The notes: generated by a model from the sequence alone, not told the origin. Counted from the stretch's first letter, positions 7,750-12,583 are shown. The stretch: DNA of 21,689 nt from Parcubacteria group bacterium Athens0416_74 (GCA_007375785.1 VMEY01000007.1:1-21689), one strand, 5' to 3'. Translations and numbers: made by a program.

Positions 7750-7950
7750 TCAGGTCGCTTTGCTGGCAGCTTTCTCGAGTGCGTGCATCGCACCTGCCTG
7801 CGACGCGCGGCTGAGCAGCTCGCGAACCACCCGATCTGGATGCTGCATCAGTTCAGCGAGAGGTTTCTGCCGCTGTTTGGCGAGATTCTGTGCCTCCCTG
7901 AGAATTTGCTCGCGGGCAGCAGTGCGGATTCCTTTGGTCTGCGTAGACAT
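7750..7950 (-). CDS. 66-aa hypothetical protein under T-box control
   Basis: I do not recognise this family. The protein starts MSTQTKGIRTAAREQ and is rich in Ala, Gln, Arg and Lys. It appears almost wholly alpha-helical, with basic and acidic residues alternating, no membrane segment and no Cys. The start ATG 7948-7950 has AAGGAG 7959-7964 upstream at 7-nt spacing. It is the only gene between the T-box leader (terminator at 8031-8081) and the bidirectional terminator at 7700, so the T-box apparently exists to control this one small protein. That is odd: T-boxes normally control aminoacyl-tRNA synthetases, amino-acid biosynthesis or transport. A role in the response to amino-acid starvation is inferred from position only. 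Confidence 0.7.
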   Translation of the reverse strand: MSTQTKGIRTAAREQILREAQNLAKQRQKPLAELMQHPDRVVRELLSRASQAGAMHALEKAASKAT

Positions 7951-8030
7951 CGCATGTCTCCTTGGTATCAAAGAACAGAAAGGACCGATGTGGCGCCTCT
8001 GTTCTGGTTGCGAATTGCGATCCAGAATAC

Positions 8031-8081
8031 AAAAATCGCCCTCATGACACGAATGAATACTCGTGTAATAAGGGCGATTTT
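8031..8081 (-). terminator. T-box intrinsic terminator
   Basis: AAAATCGCCCT pairs with AGGGCGATTTTT through an 11-bp outer stem; an inner CACGA/TCGTG stem is also present. Its 5' arm contains the CGC and CCTTA that the antiterminator needs, so the two folds exclude each other. Confidence 0.88.
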
Positions 8082-8234
8082 CTTCGCGGTACCACCTTAC
8101 TTTTGTCTTACCAGCTCCGCTTCGCGACACTGGTTCTCTCTATTACGGGAGACCCCGAGCTTCCACTTACGCAGAGGCTATCTCACCGGGCCCAATCCCG
8201 CACCAATGCGGGACCCGGATCAACGATTTTATCT
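8031..8234 (-). promoter_or_regulatory. T-box riboswitch leader (transcriptional, short stem I)
   Basis: On the minus strand the T-box core GGTGGTACCGCG reads at 8096-8085. Antiterminator: TAAGG (8099-8095) pairs with CCTTA (8073-8069), leaving the 7-nt bulge TGGTACC that binds the tRNA NCCA end, then GCG/CGC. The competing terminator is at 8031-8081. Upstream is a stem III-like hairpin (ACCAG...CTGGT). Stem I is short, at 8218-8186: a 7-bp lower and a 5-bp upper stem with a GATTG bulge on the 3' side, and TGA/TGAGA elements beneath that suit a K-turn. The bulge UGGU predicts a tRNA with discriminator A. With the bulged codon this fits AUU (Ile) or UUG (Leu) and excludes GAU (Asp). T-box identity is firm, the specifier tentative. 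Confidence 0.88.
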
Positions 8235-8240
8235 GTGGCC

Positions 8241-8269
8241 AGGTTACTGTCTCTCGCTAAAGTTGTCAA
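8241..8269 (-). promoter_or_regulatory. Promoter of the T-box transcript
   Basis: Minus strand: TTGACA at 8269-8264, a 17-bp spacer and TAACCT at 8246-8241. The start would be near 8234, just before stem I. Confidence 0.7.
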
Positions 8270-8275
8270 CAAACA

Positions 8276-8305
8276 GAGGGGCGCCGATGATGATCGGCGC
8301 CCCTC
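8276..8305 (-). terminator. Terminator of the 166-aa gene
   Basis: A 13-bp perfect stem GAGGGGCGCCGAT (8276-8288) / ATCGGCGCCCCTC (8293-8305). On the minus strand it is followed by TGTTTGTT, and it lies 24 bp after the stop of the 8329-8829 gene. It separates that gene from the T-box promoter. Confidence 0.75.
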
Positions 8306-8328
8306 AACCTGTGTCTCATATCGAGCAT

Positions 8329-8829
8329 TCAATAATGCGCGATAAGCCCCATGTGAATGTTGGGAAGTGCATGCGTCGCTCCGAACGTAAAGCGTCGCTT
8401 CGGGTCGTCGCGATAGTCGAAGGCGCCCACCCGAATAGGAATGATGTCTTTATCCGCTTGAACAAGGAAGTTAACGGTAGCGCCGAGATCGCCCTCCTTG
8501 CCGCTTTTGAAGAGTCGCACCATGCTACGCATAAAGCTCGCGACGTGAGCGACGTGTACGAACGACTTTTCGCCGAAACGCTCGACGATTTGATCATGCA
8601 CCGCGGGACCTTCTGTCAAGCGATGGAATTTCAAAACACGCTCGGGCACATCGTGCTCGACGATGCCCATGAGTTGGTCCCTGCAGCAGTAGTCCTCGAG
8701 TTCGATTCCGAATGGATCGAACATCTTGCTGTCGGTTGCGAACGCTTTTCCCGCTGTGAACCGTGATACGGCCTCCATGCGCAGCGTGCGTGCCACATAC
8801 TTGAGTCGTCCGTTGAGTTTCTCGTTCAT
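8329..8829 (-). CDS. 166-aa hypothetical protein behind a Phe-type attenuator
   Basis: I do not recognise a family. It is a soluble-looking alpha/beta protein with no signal peptide or membrane helix. It has several His residues (RVLKFHRLTEG, VHVAHVASF, NIHMGLIAHY), two adjacent Cys in EDYCCRDQL, and a basic stretch DYRDDPKRRF near the end. Start ATG 8827-8829 is preceded by GAGGG and AAGGA; upstream in-frame codons lie in the structured leader and are unlikely starts. The transcript begins at the leader peptide near 9095, passes an attenuator hairpin (8965-8991) and a structured 110-nt leader, and ends at the terminator 8276-8305. Control by phenylalanine supply is inferred from the leader peptide. 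The divergent neighbour is pheA, so an aromatic-amino-acid link is plausible, but the function is unknown. Confidence 0.75.
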   Translation of the reverse strand: MNEKLNGRLKYVARTLRMEAVSRFTAGKAFATDSKMFDPFGIELEDYCCRDQLMGIVEHDVPERVLKFHRLTEGPAVHDQIVERFGEKSFVHVAHVASFMRSMVRLFKSGKEGDLGATVNFLVQADKDIIPIRVGAFDYRDDPKRRFTFGATHALPNIHMGLIAHY

Positions 8830-8854
8830 ATTGCCCTCGTTCCTTTTGGGTTCA

Positions 8855-8953
8855 ACAGGTTGCGTCAAAGAGCCATCCAGGCTCCATCACGGAACCTGTC
8901 CCAGATCTTCGCGATCTGGAATCTGTTTCGAATCATTTCGACGCAGATTCCAG
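8855..8953 (-). promoter_or_regulatory. Structured 5' leader of the 166-aa gene
   Basis: Three hairpins between the attenuator and the gene: a 10-bp perfect stem (8944-8953 with 8916-8925); CCAGATC/GATCTGG (8901-8907 with 8913-8919), which shares four bases with the first; and ACAGGTT/AACCTGT (8855-8861 with 8893-8899) enclosing GAGCC/GGCTC (8870-8874 with 8880-8884). The shared bases allow two alternative folds. No known riboswitch consensus is recognised. Confidence 0.5.
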
Positions 8954-8964
8954 GGCACAAATGA

Positions 8965-8991
8965 GAAGCCCCCTCTTGGGGAGGGGGCTTC
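8965..8991 (-). terminator. Attenuator terminator after the Phe leader peptide
   Basis: An 11-bp perfect stem GAAGCCCCCTC/GAGGGGGCTTC with a 5-nt loop. On the minus strand it is followed by TCATTTG, a poor T-run. Its 5' arm can alternatively pair with AGGGGGCTT inside the leader-peptide coding region (9044-9036). On the plus strand the tail is GGGTTGTTTT, so it may act in both directions. Confidence 0.65.
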
Positions 8992-9009
8992 GGGTTGTTT
9001 TGCGTTTCC

Positions 9010-9093
9010 TTATTTTCCGGATGTCGCAAAAGCCAAAGCCCCCTGTTTCCAGTAGCTAAAGAAATATGCGGCGAATGCGGATACCGTAGTCAT
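9010..9093 (-). CDS. 27-aa aromatic (Phe/Tyr/Trp) leader peptide
   Basis: The peptide starts MTTVSAFAAYFFSYWKQGAL and ends in FATSGK. Residues 7-15 contain Phe, Tyr, Phe, Phe, Tyr and Trp, as in pheL-type leaders. ATG 9091-9093 lies a few nt after the likely transcription start, with no Shine-Dalgarno. AGGGGGCTT (9044-9036), covering codons 17-20, repeats the 3' arm of the terminator at 8965-8991 and can pair with its 5' arm. A ribosome waiting at Phe12 would end about 4 nt before that stretch and leave it free to form the antiterminator. One finishing the peptide would cover it and allow termination. A stall at Trp15 would also cover it, so Phe (or Tyr10) is the likely signal. The coding assignment is inferred from this architecture. 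Confidence 0.7.
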   Translation of the reverse strand: MTTVSAFAAYFFSYWKQGALAFATSGK

Positions 9094-9101
9094 TAAGAAA
9101 G

Positions 9102-9129
9102 AGAGTATACCTTTGCAAAAGACTGTCAA
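9102..9129 (-). promoter_or_regulatory. Promoter of the Phe-attenuator transcript
   Basis: Minus strand: TTGACA at 9129-9124, a 16-bp spacer and TACTCT at 9107-9102. Alternatively TATACT at 9109-9104 with a 14-bp spacer. The start at about 9095 is next to the leader ATG at 9093. It overlaps the pheA promoter on the other strand. Confidence 0.55.
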
Positions 9130-9140
9130 GAGCGTAGGAT
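9113..9140 (+). promoter_or_regulatory. Putative pheA promoter, divergent and overlapping
   Basis: TTGCAA 9113-9118, a 16-bp spacer and TAGGAT 9135-9140. The start falls at about 9147, at ATG 9148, so the mRNA would be leaderless. It overlaps the minus-strand promoter at 9102-9129, so the two may compete. Confidence 0.5.
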
Positions 9141-9147
9141 TCCAGCA

Positions 9148-9711
9148 ATGAAAATCGGTGTCATGGGGGCAAAGGGCAGCTTCTCCGAAGAGGCCGGACG
9201 GATGTACGCGCACAAAGCGGGGGTTAAGAAGTTTGCGCTCGAGTACCTGATTTCGGCGGAGAACGTACTCTCGCATCTCGAAGAAGGCGCTATCAGCATC
9301 GGTATCTTTCCGATCGAGAATTCCAATGGCGGTATCGTACTCGAATCAGTACACGCCATGGCGAGACACCGCTTCAAGATAAAGAAGATATTTGAGATGG
9401 ATGTGCACCACAACCTGCTCGTGAAAAAGGGTGTTACTGCTGAGAAGATAAAGACGATTACGTCGCACGACCAAGCTATCAAACAGTGTCGGATGTACCT
9501 CAAGCGCGTATGGCCGAAAGTGAAGATACGGGAGTATGTCGACACTGCAAAAGCAGCAGAGGATCTCGCGAGTGGGAAATTGCCCGCATCGACCGCGGTC
9601 ATTGCTGCGCGTGCCGCAGCCCAGGTCTATAAGCTCGATATACTGGAGGAATCTATCCAAGATTTGAAGTTCAATTTTACGAGCTTCATAGCCGCCGAGG
9701 CGCTCAAATAG
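9148..9711 (+). CDS. pheA: Prephenate dehydratase domain protein (PheA-like), no ACT domain
   Basis: A 187-aa protein matching only the catalytic domain of prephenate dehydratase, which turns prephenate into phenylpyruvate for phenylalanine. Family landmarks in order: GVMGAKGSFSEEAG, IGIFPIENSNGGIVLESV, MDVHHNLLV, TSHDQAIKQCRMYL, TAKAAEDLASG, AVIAARAAAQVYKLDILEE and IQDLKFNFTSF. The catalytic TRF triad reads T-S-F here, so the Arg is lost. The usual C-terminal ACT domain for Phe feedback (typical proteins are about 280 aa) is absent. No chorismate mutase part is present. Start ATG 9148 follows TAGGAT by 7 nt. It is divergent from a Phe-type attenuator unit and shares its promoter region. Either a reduced true enzyme or a paralogue with changed activity. 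Confidence 0.82.
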   Translation: MKIGVMGAKGSFSEEAGRMYAHKAGVKKFALEYLISAENVLSHLEEGAISIGIFPIENSNGGIVLESVHAMARHRFKIKKIFEMDVHHNLLVKKGVTAEKIKTITSHDQAIKQCRMYLKRVWPKVKIREYVDTAKAAEDLASGKLPASTAVIAARAAAQVYKLDILEESIQDLKFNFTSFIAAEALK

Positions 9712-9717
9712 AGGCAG

Positions 9718-9745
9718 TTGACGCGGAGAGTGTCGGTGGTAGCAT
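9718..9745 (+). promoter_or_regulatory. Promoter of the Ile-attenuator transcript
   Basis: TTGACG 9718-9723, a 16-bp spacer and TAGCAT 9740-9745. The start is expected at about 9752, immediately before ATG 9753. Confidence 0.55.
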
Positions 9746-9752
9746 CGTGGCT

Positions 9753-9815
9753 ATGAACCAGACGTTCATTAGCATCTCGATTATTTCCCCGACCGGGGGT
9801 CTTTCGAGCTGTTAG
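9753..9815 (+). CDS. 20-aa isoleucine-rich leader peptide (leaderless)
   Basis: The peptide reads MNQTFISISIISPTGGLSSC. Four Ile codons (6, 8, 10 and 11) lie in a block of six residues, as in ilv-type leader peptides. ATG coincides with the predicted transcription start, with no Shine-Dalgarno. GGGGTC at 9796-9801 (codons 15-17) repeats the 3' arm of the following terminator and can pair with GGCCCC at 9842-9847. With Ile11 (9783-9785) in the A site, the leading ribosome edge would be near 9795, right before that stretch. So Ile shortage would expose it and prevent the terminator. That it is translated is inferred from this geometry. Confidence 0.68.
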   Translation: MNQTFISISIISPTGGLSSC

Positions 9816-9837
9816 GTTCTATCGAATCAACCAACTC

Positions 9838-9862
9838 AAAAGGCCCCGACAGGGGTCCTTTT
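9838..9862 (+). terminator. Attenuator terminator after the Ile leader peptide
   Basis: AAAAGGCCCC (9838-9847), loop GACA, then GGGGTCCTTTT (9852-9862): a 10-bp stem with one bulged T and a T-run. It lies 22 bp after the leader stop and 26 bp before the 9888 gene. Confidence 0.8.
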
Positions 9863-9887
9863 TAGTTCTGATCTTTGGAGGATGGCT

Positions 9888-10082
9888 ATGAGTGATCCGA
9901 AACTGAGTAAAGAGGAAGTCGCCGCGAGGCTGAGTCGACTCGTCGAGTCGCGCCTGACCGACCGTGTTCTCGATATCCTGTCGGAGAAAGGAAATGTCGA
10001 CTGGCTCGAATCCATGATTGAGAGCTCCTTTAAGCGCGTCGAAAAAAAGCCGCTCCTGGCTGAGACAGGTGTGCGTGCTTGA
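9888..10082 (+). CDS. 64-aa hypothetical protein behind an Ile-type attenuator
   Basis: I do not recognise a family. The protein (MSDPKLSKEEVAARLSRLVE at the start) is predicted mostly helical and amphipathic, with many Glu, Lys, Arg, Leu and Val and no Cys or membrane segment. It resembles small dimerising or protein-binding helical proteins, but no function is claimed. Two in-frame ATGs exist (9882 and 9888); GGAGG at 9877-9881 is 6 nt before ATG 9888 and touches ATG 9882, so 9888 is preferred. It is the only gene between the attenuator (9838-9862) and its own terminator (10104-10129). Induction on isoleucine shortage is inferred from the leader. Confidence 0.72.
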   Translation: MSDPKLSKEEVAARLSRLVESRLTDRVLDILSEKGNVDWLESMIESSFKRVEKKPLLAETGVRA

Positions 10083-10103
10083 GGATCGCGCGTCTTCCTA
10101 CCG

Positions 10104-10129
10104 CCACCTGCCTTGAGGAAAGCGGGTGG
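10104..10129 (+). terminator. Terminator of the 64-aa gene
   Basis: CCACCTGC (10104-10111) / GCGGGTGG (10122-10129), 8 bp with one G-T pair, followed by TTTTC. Confidence 0.7.
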
Positions 10130-10140
10130 TTTTCATTTGC

Positions 10141-10168
10141 TTGACAGTTTCTGGAGGTTCGATATTCT
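10141..10168 (+). promoter_or_regulatory. Promoter of the Leu-attenuator operon
   Basis: Consensus TTGACA 10141-10146, a 16-bp spacer and TATTCT 10163-10168. The start falls at about 10175, the A of the leader ATG. Confidence 0.75.
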
Positions 10169-10174
10169 CAAAGT

Positions 10175-10252
10175 ATGTCGAACAAGCACATCAAAGGCCT
10201 CGTCCTTGGACTCCTTCTTAGCCACACCGGTGGGGGTTCTGCTTGTCTCTAA
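10175..10252 (+). CDS. 25-aa leucine-rich leader peptide (leaderless)
   Basis: The peptide starts MSNKHIKGLVLGLLLSHTGG and ends GSACL. Five Leu codons lie in residues 9-15, as in leuL-type leaders. ATG sits exactly at the predicted transcription start, with no Shine-Dalgarno. GGTGGGGGTT at 10229-10238 (codons 19-22) can pair over 10 bp, with one bulged base, with GGCCCCTCACC at 10276-10286, the 5' arm and loop of the terminator. With Leu14 or Leu15 in the A site the ribosome edge would be at about 10226-10229, right before this stretch, leaving it free. Leucine shortage should thus switch the operon on. Its C-terminal end (T-G-G-x-S-x-C) resembles that of the Ile leader because both encode the G-rich pairing stretch. 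Confidence 0.75.
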   Translation: MSNKHIKGLVLGLLLSHTGGGSACL

Positions 10253-10271
10253 ATCACAAGATATAGAAACA

Positions 10272-10296
10272 AGGAGGCCCCTCACCGGGGCCTCCT
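10272..10296 (+). terminator. Attenuator terminator after the Leu leader peptide
   Basis: A 10-bp perfect stem AGGAGGCCCC (10272-10281) / GGGGCCTCCT (10287-10296), loop TCACC, followed by CTCTTTTC. It sits 19 bp after the leader stop. Confidence 0.85.
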
Positions 10297-10406
10297 CTCT
10301 TTTCGGGAGTGCACATTCATTAGTTCTTTGACTTCGTAAGAGTATTTCAGAGTCAACGGTCCAGTTATGGACGACTCATCCACTGGCTAACTCTCGAGGA
10401 GTGAAG

Positions 10407-10619
10407 ATGGCTGACAGCGAACAGTACCAAGGACGGAGTAATCGTCGAGGTAAGTCTCGGCAAATCTCTGCGCAAATTTGCTCCGAGATTGAAGGATGGC
10501 ACAACGGATCTCGCCGCGGTGCGAGGGTCGAAGACTGGCGATTTCATGCGTCGGGAGACGACTGCACGAAATATCGTTCCGGTAGGGCCGGGGTAACTCG
10601 GCAGTCACAACAGCGCTAA
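10407..10619 (+). CDS. 70-aa hypothetical protein, first gene of the Leu-attenuated operon (frame uncertain)
   Basis: ATG 10407 has GAGGAG at 10396-10401 at good spacing, so a gene starts here. In this frame the product is a basic, Arg/Ser/Gln-rich 70-aa protein (MADSEQYQGRSNRRGKSR at the start) of unusual composition. The +1 frame is open from 10405 to TAA 10594-10596 and looks more protein-like (TKDGVIVEVSLGKSLRKFAP and so on), but has no ATG, GTG or TTG near the ribosome site. Switching frame around codon 6 would join a good start to the better-looking body. The true product is therefore unsettled: a frameshift (sequencing, mutational or programmed) is possible. A 110-nt 5' UTR with small inverted repeats precedes it. 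The next gene follows after 15 bp. Confidence 0.5.
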   Translation: MADSEQYQGRSNRRGKSRQISAQICSEIEGWHNGSRRGARVEDWRFHASGDDCTKYRSGRAGVTRQSQQR

Positions 10620-10634
10620 ACAGGAGACAGCAGC

Positions 10635-10982
10635 ATGGTTGACGTAATCGGCGGTCCGGATGGACCGGACTTGACGGTGGGCGTGCTCGCCGTCCAGAGA
10701 CAGCACGAGTCGAAAGCGGCGACGGGGGTCCTTTGTCCTGAACACCCCAACTGCTGGGGTGAGCTCGTGCTCCGTGCAGCGACGGACCTCGAGAATCAGG
10801 AAATCGTTTTCCTCGAAGCGAGAAAGTCGGAGATGCGAAGGCCCGACGCTTGGAGGCGGTTTCGCGGTGCCCTCACCGGCGAAGAAGAAAAAATTCGTCA
10901 GCTACTTGCTGACGGCAAACTGAAAAAGAAACCGGGGCCGAAAGGTCTCTTCCTGCTCTACCACATCGAGGAAAAGGGGTAA
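10635..10982 (+). CDS. 115-aa hypothetical protein with a CxxHxxC motif, Leu-attenuated operon
   Basis: I do not recognise a family. The N-terminal part is a short beta-rich stretch (DLTVGVLAVQRQ). A CPEHPNC motif follows that could bind a metal with a partner, then ELVLRAATDLENQEIVFLEA and a basic C-terminal tail with KLKKKPGPKG before a hydrophobic strand GLFLLYHI. No signal peptide is seen. ATG 10635 has CAGGAG 8 nt upstream. It is the second gene of the three-gene operon behind the Leu attenuator and ends 4 bp before the next start, so the two are co-translated. Its composition and codon pattern look like real coding sequence. Confidence 0.75.
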   Translation: MVDVIGGPDGPDLTVGVLAVQRQHESKAATGVLCPEHPNCWGELVLRAATDLENQEIVFLEARKSEMRRPDAWRRFRGALTGEEEKIRQLLADGKLKKKPGPKGLFLLYHIEEKG

Positions 10983-10986
10983 CTCC

Positions 10987-11361
10987 ATGGACGCGAGAAT
11001 TGCACAATTGATTGAAGCGCTTCGCCACCGTGGCTACACGGACCGCAATGACACGGATGAGTCCAACTACGATTGGCGTCAGAGGCGCTGGTTTGGACCT
11101 GAAGGTATCTCGGAGACGATCTTCCAGGTCGTGAGGGCGAACGTGTACACGCGTATCGTGCTCGTCAATCCGGACAGCACGGAACCGTTTGCTTTCTTCC
11201 AGTACACGGCTCCGACCGAAGGCTCTGATGCGTGTCCGGCCCGACCGAAAACGATGTTTTATCGGAACAAGGGCTTCGTCTCGGATCGCAAAAGTGTCGG
11301 CGGCATCCTGGATTCGATTTTCCAACCTGAGACGGTTTGTCAGGAAAGAGAAGTCGCATAG
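10987..11361 (+). CDS. 124-aa hypothetical protein, last gene of the Leu-attenuated operon
   Basis: I do not recognise a family. The protein starts MDARIAQLIEALRHRGYTDR, a helix followed by an acidic Asp/Glu/Asn-rich stretch. A central region rich in aromatic and beta-forming residues follows (WRQRRWFGPEG, IFQVVRANVYTRIVLVNPD, EPFAFFQY). Two Cys are far apart, and the tail is GGILDSIFQPET. A compact single-domain soluble protein is likely. ATG 10987 is preceded by AAAAGGGG about 7 nt upstream and lies 4 bp after the previous stop. A strong terminator at 11406-11430 closes the operon. Confidence 0.75.
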   Translation: MDARIAQLIEALRHRGYTDRNDTDESNYDWRQRRWFGPEGISETIFQVVRANVYTRIVLVNPDSTEPFAFFQYTAPTEGSDACPARPKTMFYRNKGFVSDRKSVGGILDSIFQPETVCQEREVA

Positions 11362-11405
11362 CACGCCCGGCGGAATATTCGTTGCTCTCGGGAATCTCAA
11401 CAAGC

Positions 11406-11430
11406 GGCCGCCGGTGTCTCACCGGCGGCC
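11406..11430 (+). terminator. Terminator of the Leu-attenuated operon
   Basis: An 11-bp perfect stem GGCCGCCGGTG/CACCGGCGGCC with loop TCT, followed by CTTTGCTTTT. Confidence 0.9.
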
Positions 11431-11489
11431 CTTTGCTTTTCCCCATTTCGACTTAGAACCACAAGCAGCGCGGTAGGGTATAAGGAGGT

Positions 11490-12215
11490 ATGCAGAAGAT
11501 ACTTCTCGTACAGTCGCGAACCACAGAAGAAGGTATCGAGCGTGAACGAAATAATTTTAAAAGGGCGGTGGGTGATTCCGCTGAGCTCGGCTTTCTCTCG
11601 GCACTCGACGAGCACCTAGCGTGGACGACGCCGGAGAAATTGCTCGAAGGGTATAACGGCGTGATATTCGGCGGGTCATCAGACTTCGACTTCCATGGCG
11701 GTAGGCCGGACAGTGACCCCGTGAGGCTCATGTCGATGATGATTTTGTCGCGTGCAAAAAATATCGTCTCGTACGCGATGACACACGATATTCCGACACT
11801 CGGTGTGTGCTTCGGCCATCAGATAATCGGACAGATGCATGGCGGCATGGTGACCAATGACAGAGAGCAGAGCAAGATGGGTGCATATGAAGTAGCGGTC
11901 ACCGAAGAGGGGAAGAGGGACCCGCTTTTCTCTGTGCTCCCCGAAAAATTCTTTGCGCAATATGCACACAAAGACAGCGTCACGAATATGCCGGAGGGCG
12001 CGACTCTCCTTGCGACCGGTCCCGCGTGTCGATTCAGTGCACTTCGGTACGGGAGACGTATATACACAGTGCAATTCCACCCGGAGGTCTTGAAGATGTC
12101 GAGAGGGCCGGAACACGAGACTCCAGAGTCATCGCGAATCGTGTCCTTATGGGTTAAACGCATCGCGGTAACGCACAGCATCCCCTTGACCGCACGCGCC
12201 GAAGGCGTAGCGTGA
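11490..12215 (+). CDS. Class I glutamine amidotransferase-like protein
   Basis: A 241-aa protein of the class I (triad) glutamine amidotransferase fold, as in the GuaA N-terminal domain and stand-alone GATase1 proteins. The nucleophile elbow GVCFGHQ carries Cys107. The catalytic His197 and Glu199 are in VQFHPEVLKM. FAQYAHKDSVTNMPEGA corresponds to the segment before the last strand. These enzymes release ammonia from glutamine or hydrolyse gamma-glutamyl compounds; no synthetase domain or partner gene is adjacent, so the target is unknown. TATAAG at 11479-11484 puts the predicted transcription start at about ATG 11490 (leaderless). GGAGG is also present but only 4 nt before ATG, too close to be typical. 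Confidence 0.85.
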   Translation: MQKILLVQSRTTEEGIERERNNFKRAVGDSAELGFLSALDEHLAWTTPEKLLEGYNGVIFGGSSDFDFHGGRPDSDPVRLMSMMILSRAKNIVSYAMTHDIPTLGVCFGHQIIGQMHGGMVTNDREQSKMGAYEVAVTEEGKRDPLFSVLPEKFFAQYAHKDSVTNMPEGATLLATGPACRFSALRYGRRIYTVQFHPEVLKMSRGPEHETPESSRIVSLWVKRIAVTHSIPLTARAEGVA

Positions 12216-12250
12216 CAGTAGAACAAGGGTAAAGGTCTAGGGAGAGAACC

Positions 12251-12583
12251 ATGAGCTTTACGTTCCCGGGCGGAAGTCGCTGCTTCGTTGGCGCGCAAAT
12301 ACGAGACGGCACATGTACCTGGCAGGAGTGGAACACAATTGCGTTCGACGCTTTCCTGGTACGCATCGCAGAGCTGCAGAGCGCGGGATTGGTCCAGGTT
12401 CAGGTCTGTGAGCAGGGTATGCTCGTGACGCAACCGAATCCCAAACGCTTCCATTTGAAGGCGTTCCTGACCCAAGCTACCCTGCTCGCATACGTCCTCG
12501 AGAACCTCTGGGATCGCGACTTCATCAAGGTGGCCGCGTCGGAGATGCTTCCGCATGACATCGAGTTCAAAGAGGCGGCATAG
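12251..12583 (+). CDS. 110-aa hypothetical protein
   Basis: I do not recognise a family. The N-terminal half holds FTFPGGSRCFVGAQIRDGTC and a Trp-rich piece (CTWQEWNTIAFDAF). A helix AFLVRIAELQSAGLVQVQV follows, and the C-terminal half is helical (FLTQATLLAYVLENLWDRDF). No membrane helix or signal is clear. ATG 12251 has GGGAGAG 4 nt upstream. It follows the amidotransferase by 35 bp without an obvious promoter, so co-transcription is likely. A GC-rich terminator stands 20 bp after the stop, before the rRNA promoter. Confidence 0.7.
   Translation: MSFTFPGGSRCFVGAQIRDGTCTWQEWNTIAFDAFLVRIAELQSAGLVQVQVCEQGMLVTQPNPKRFHLKAFLTQATLLAYVLENLWDRDFIKVAASEMLPHDIEFKEAA

Noticed and set aside
7732..8766. 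344-codon plus-strand reading frame
   Set aside because: It runs antisense through two genes with ribosome sites, the T-box and two terminators. It has no ribosome site or protein-like pattern and is explained as a shadow of GC-rich minus-strand coding.
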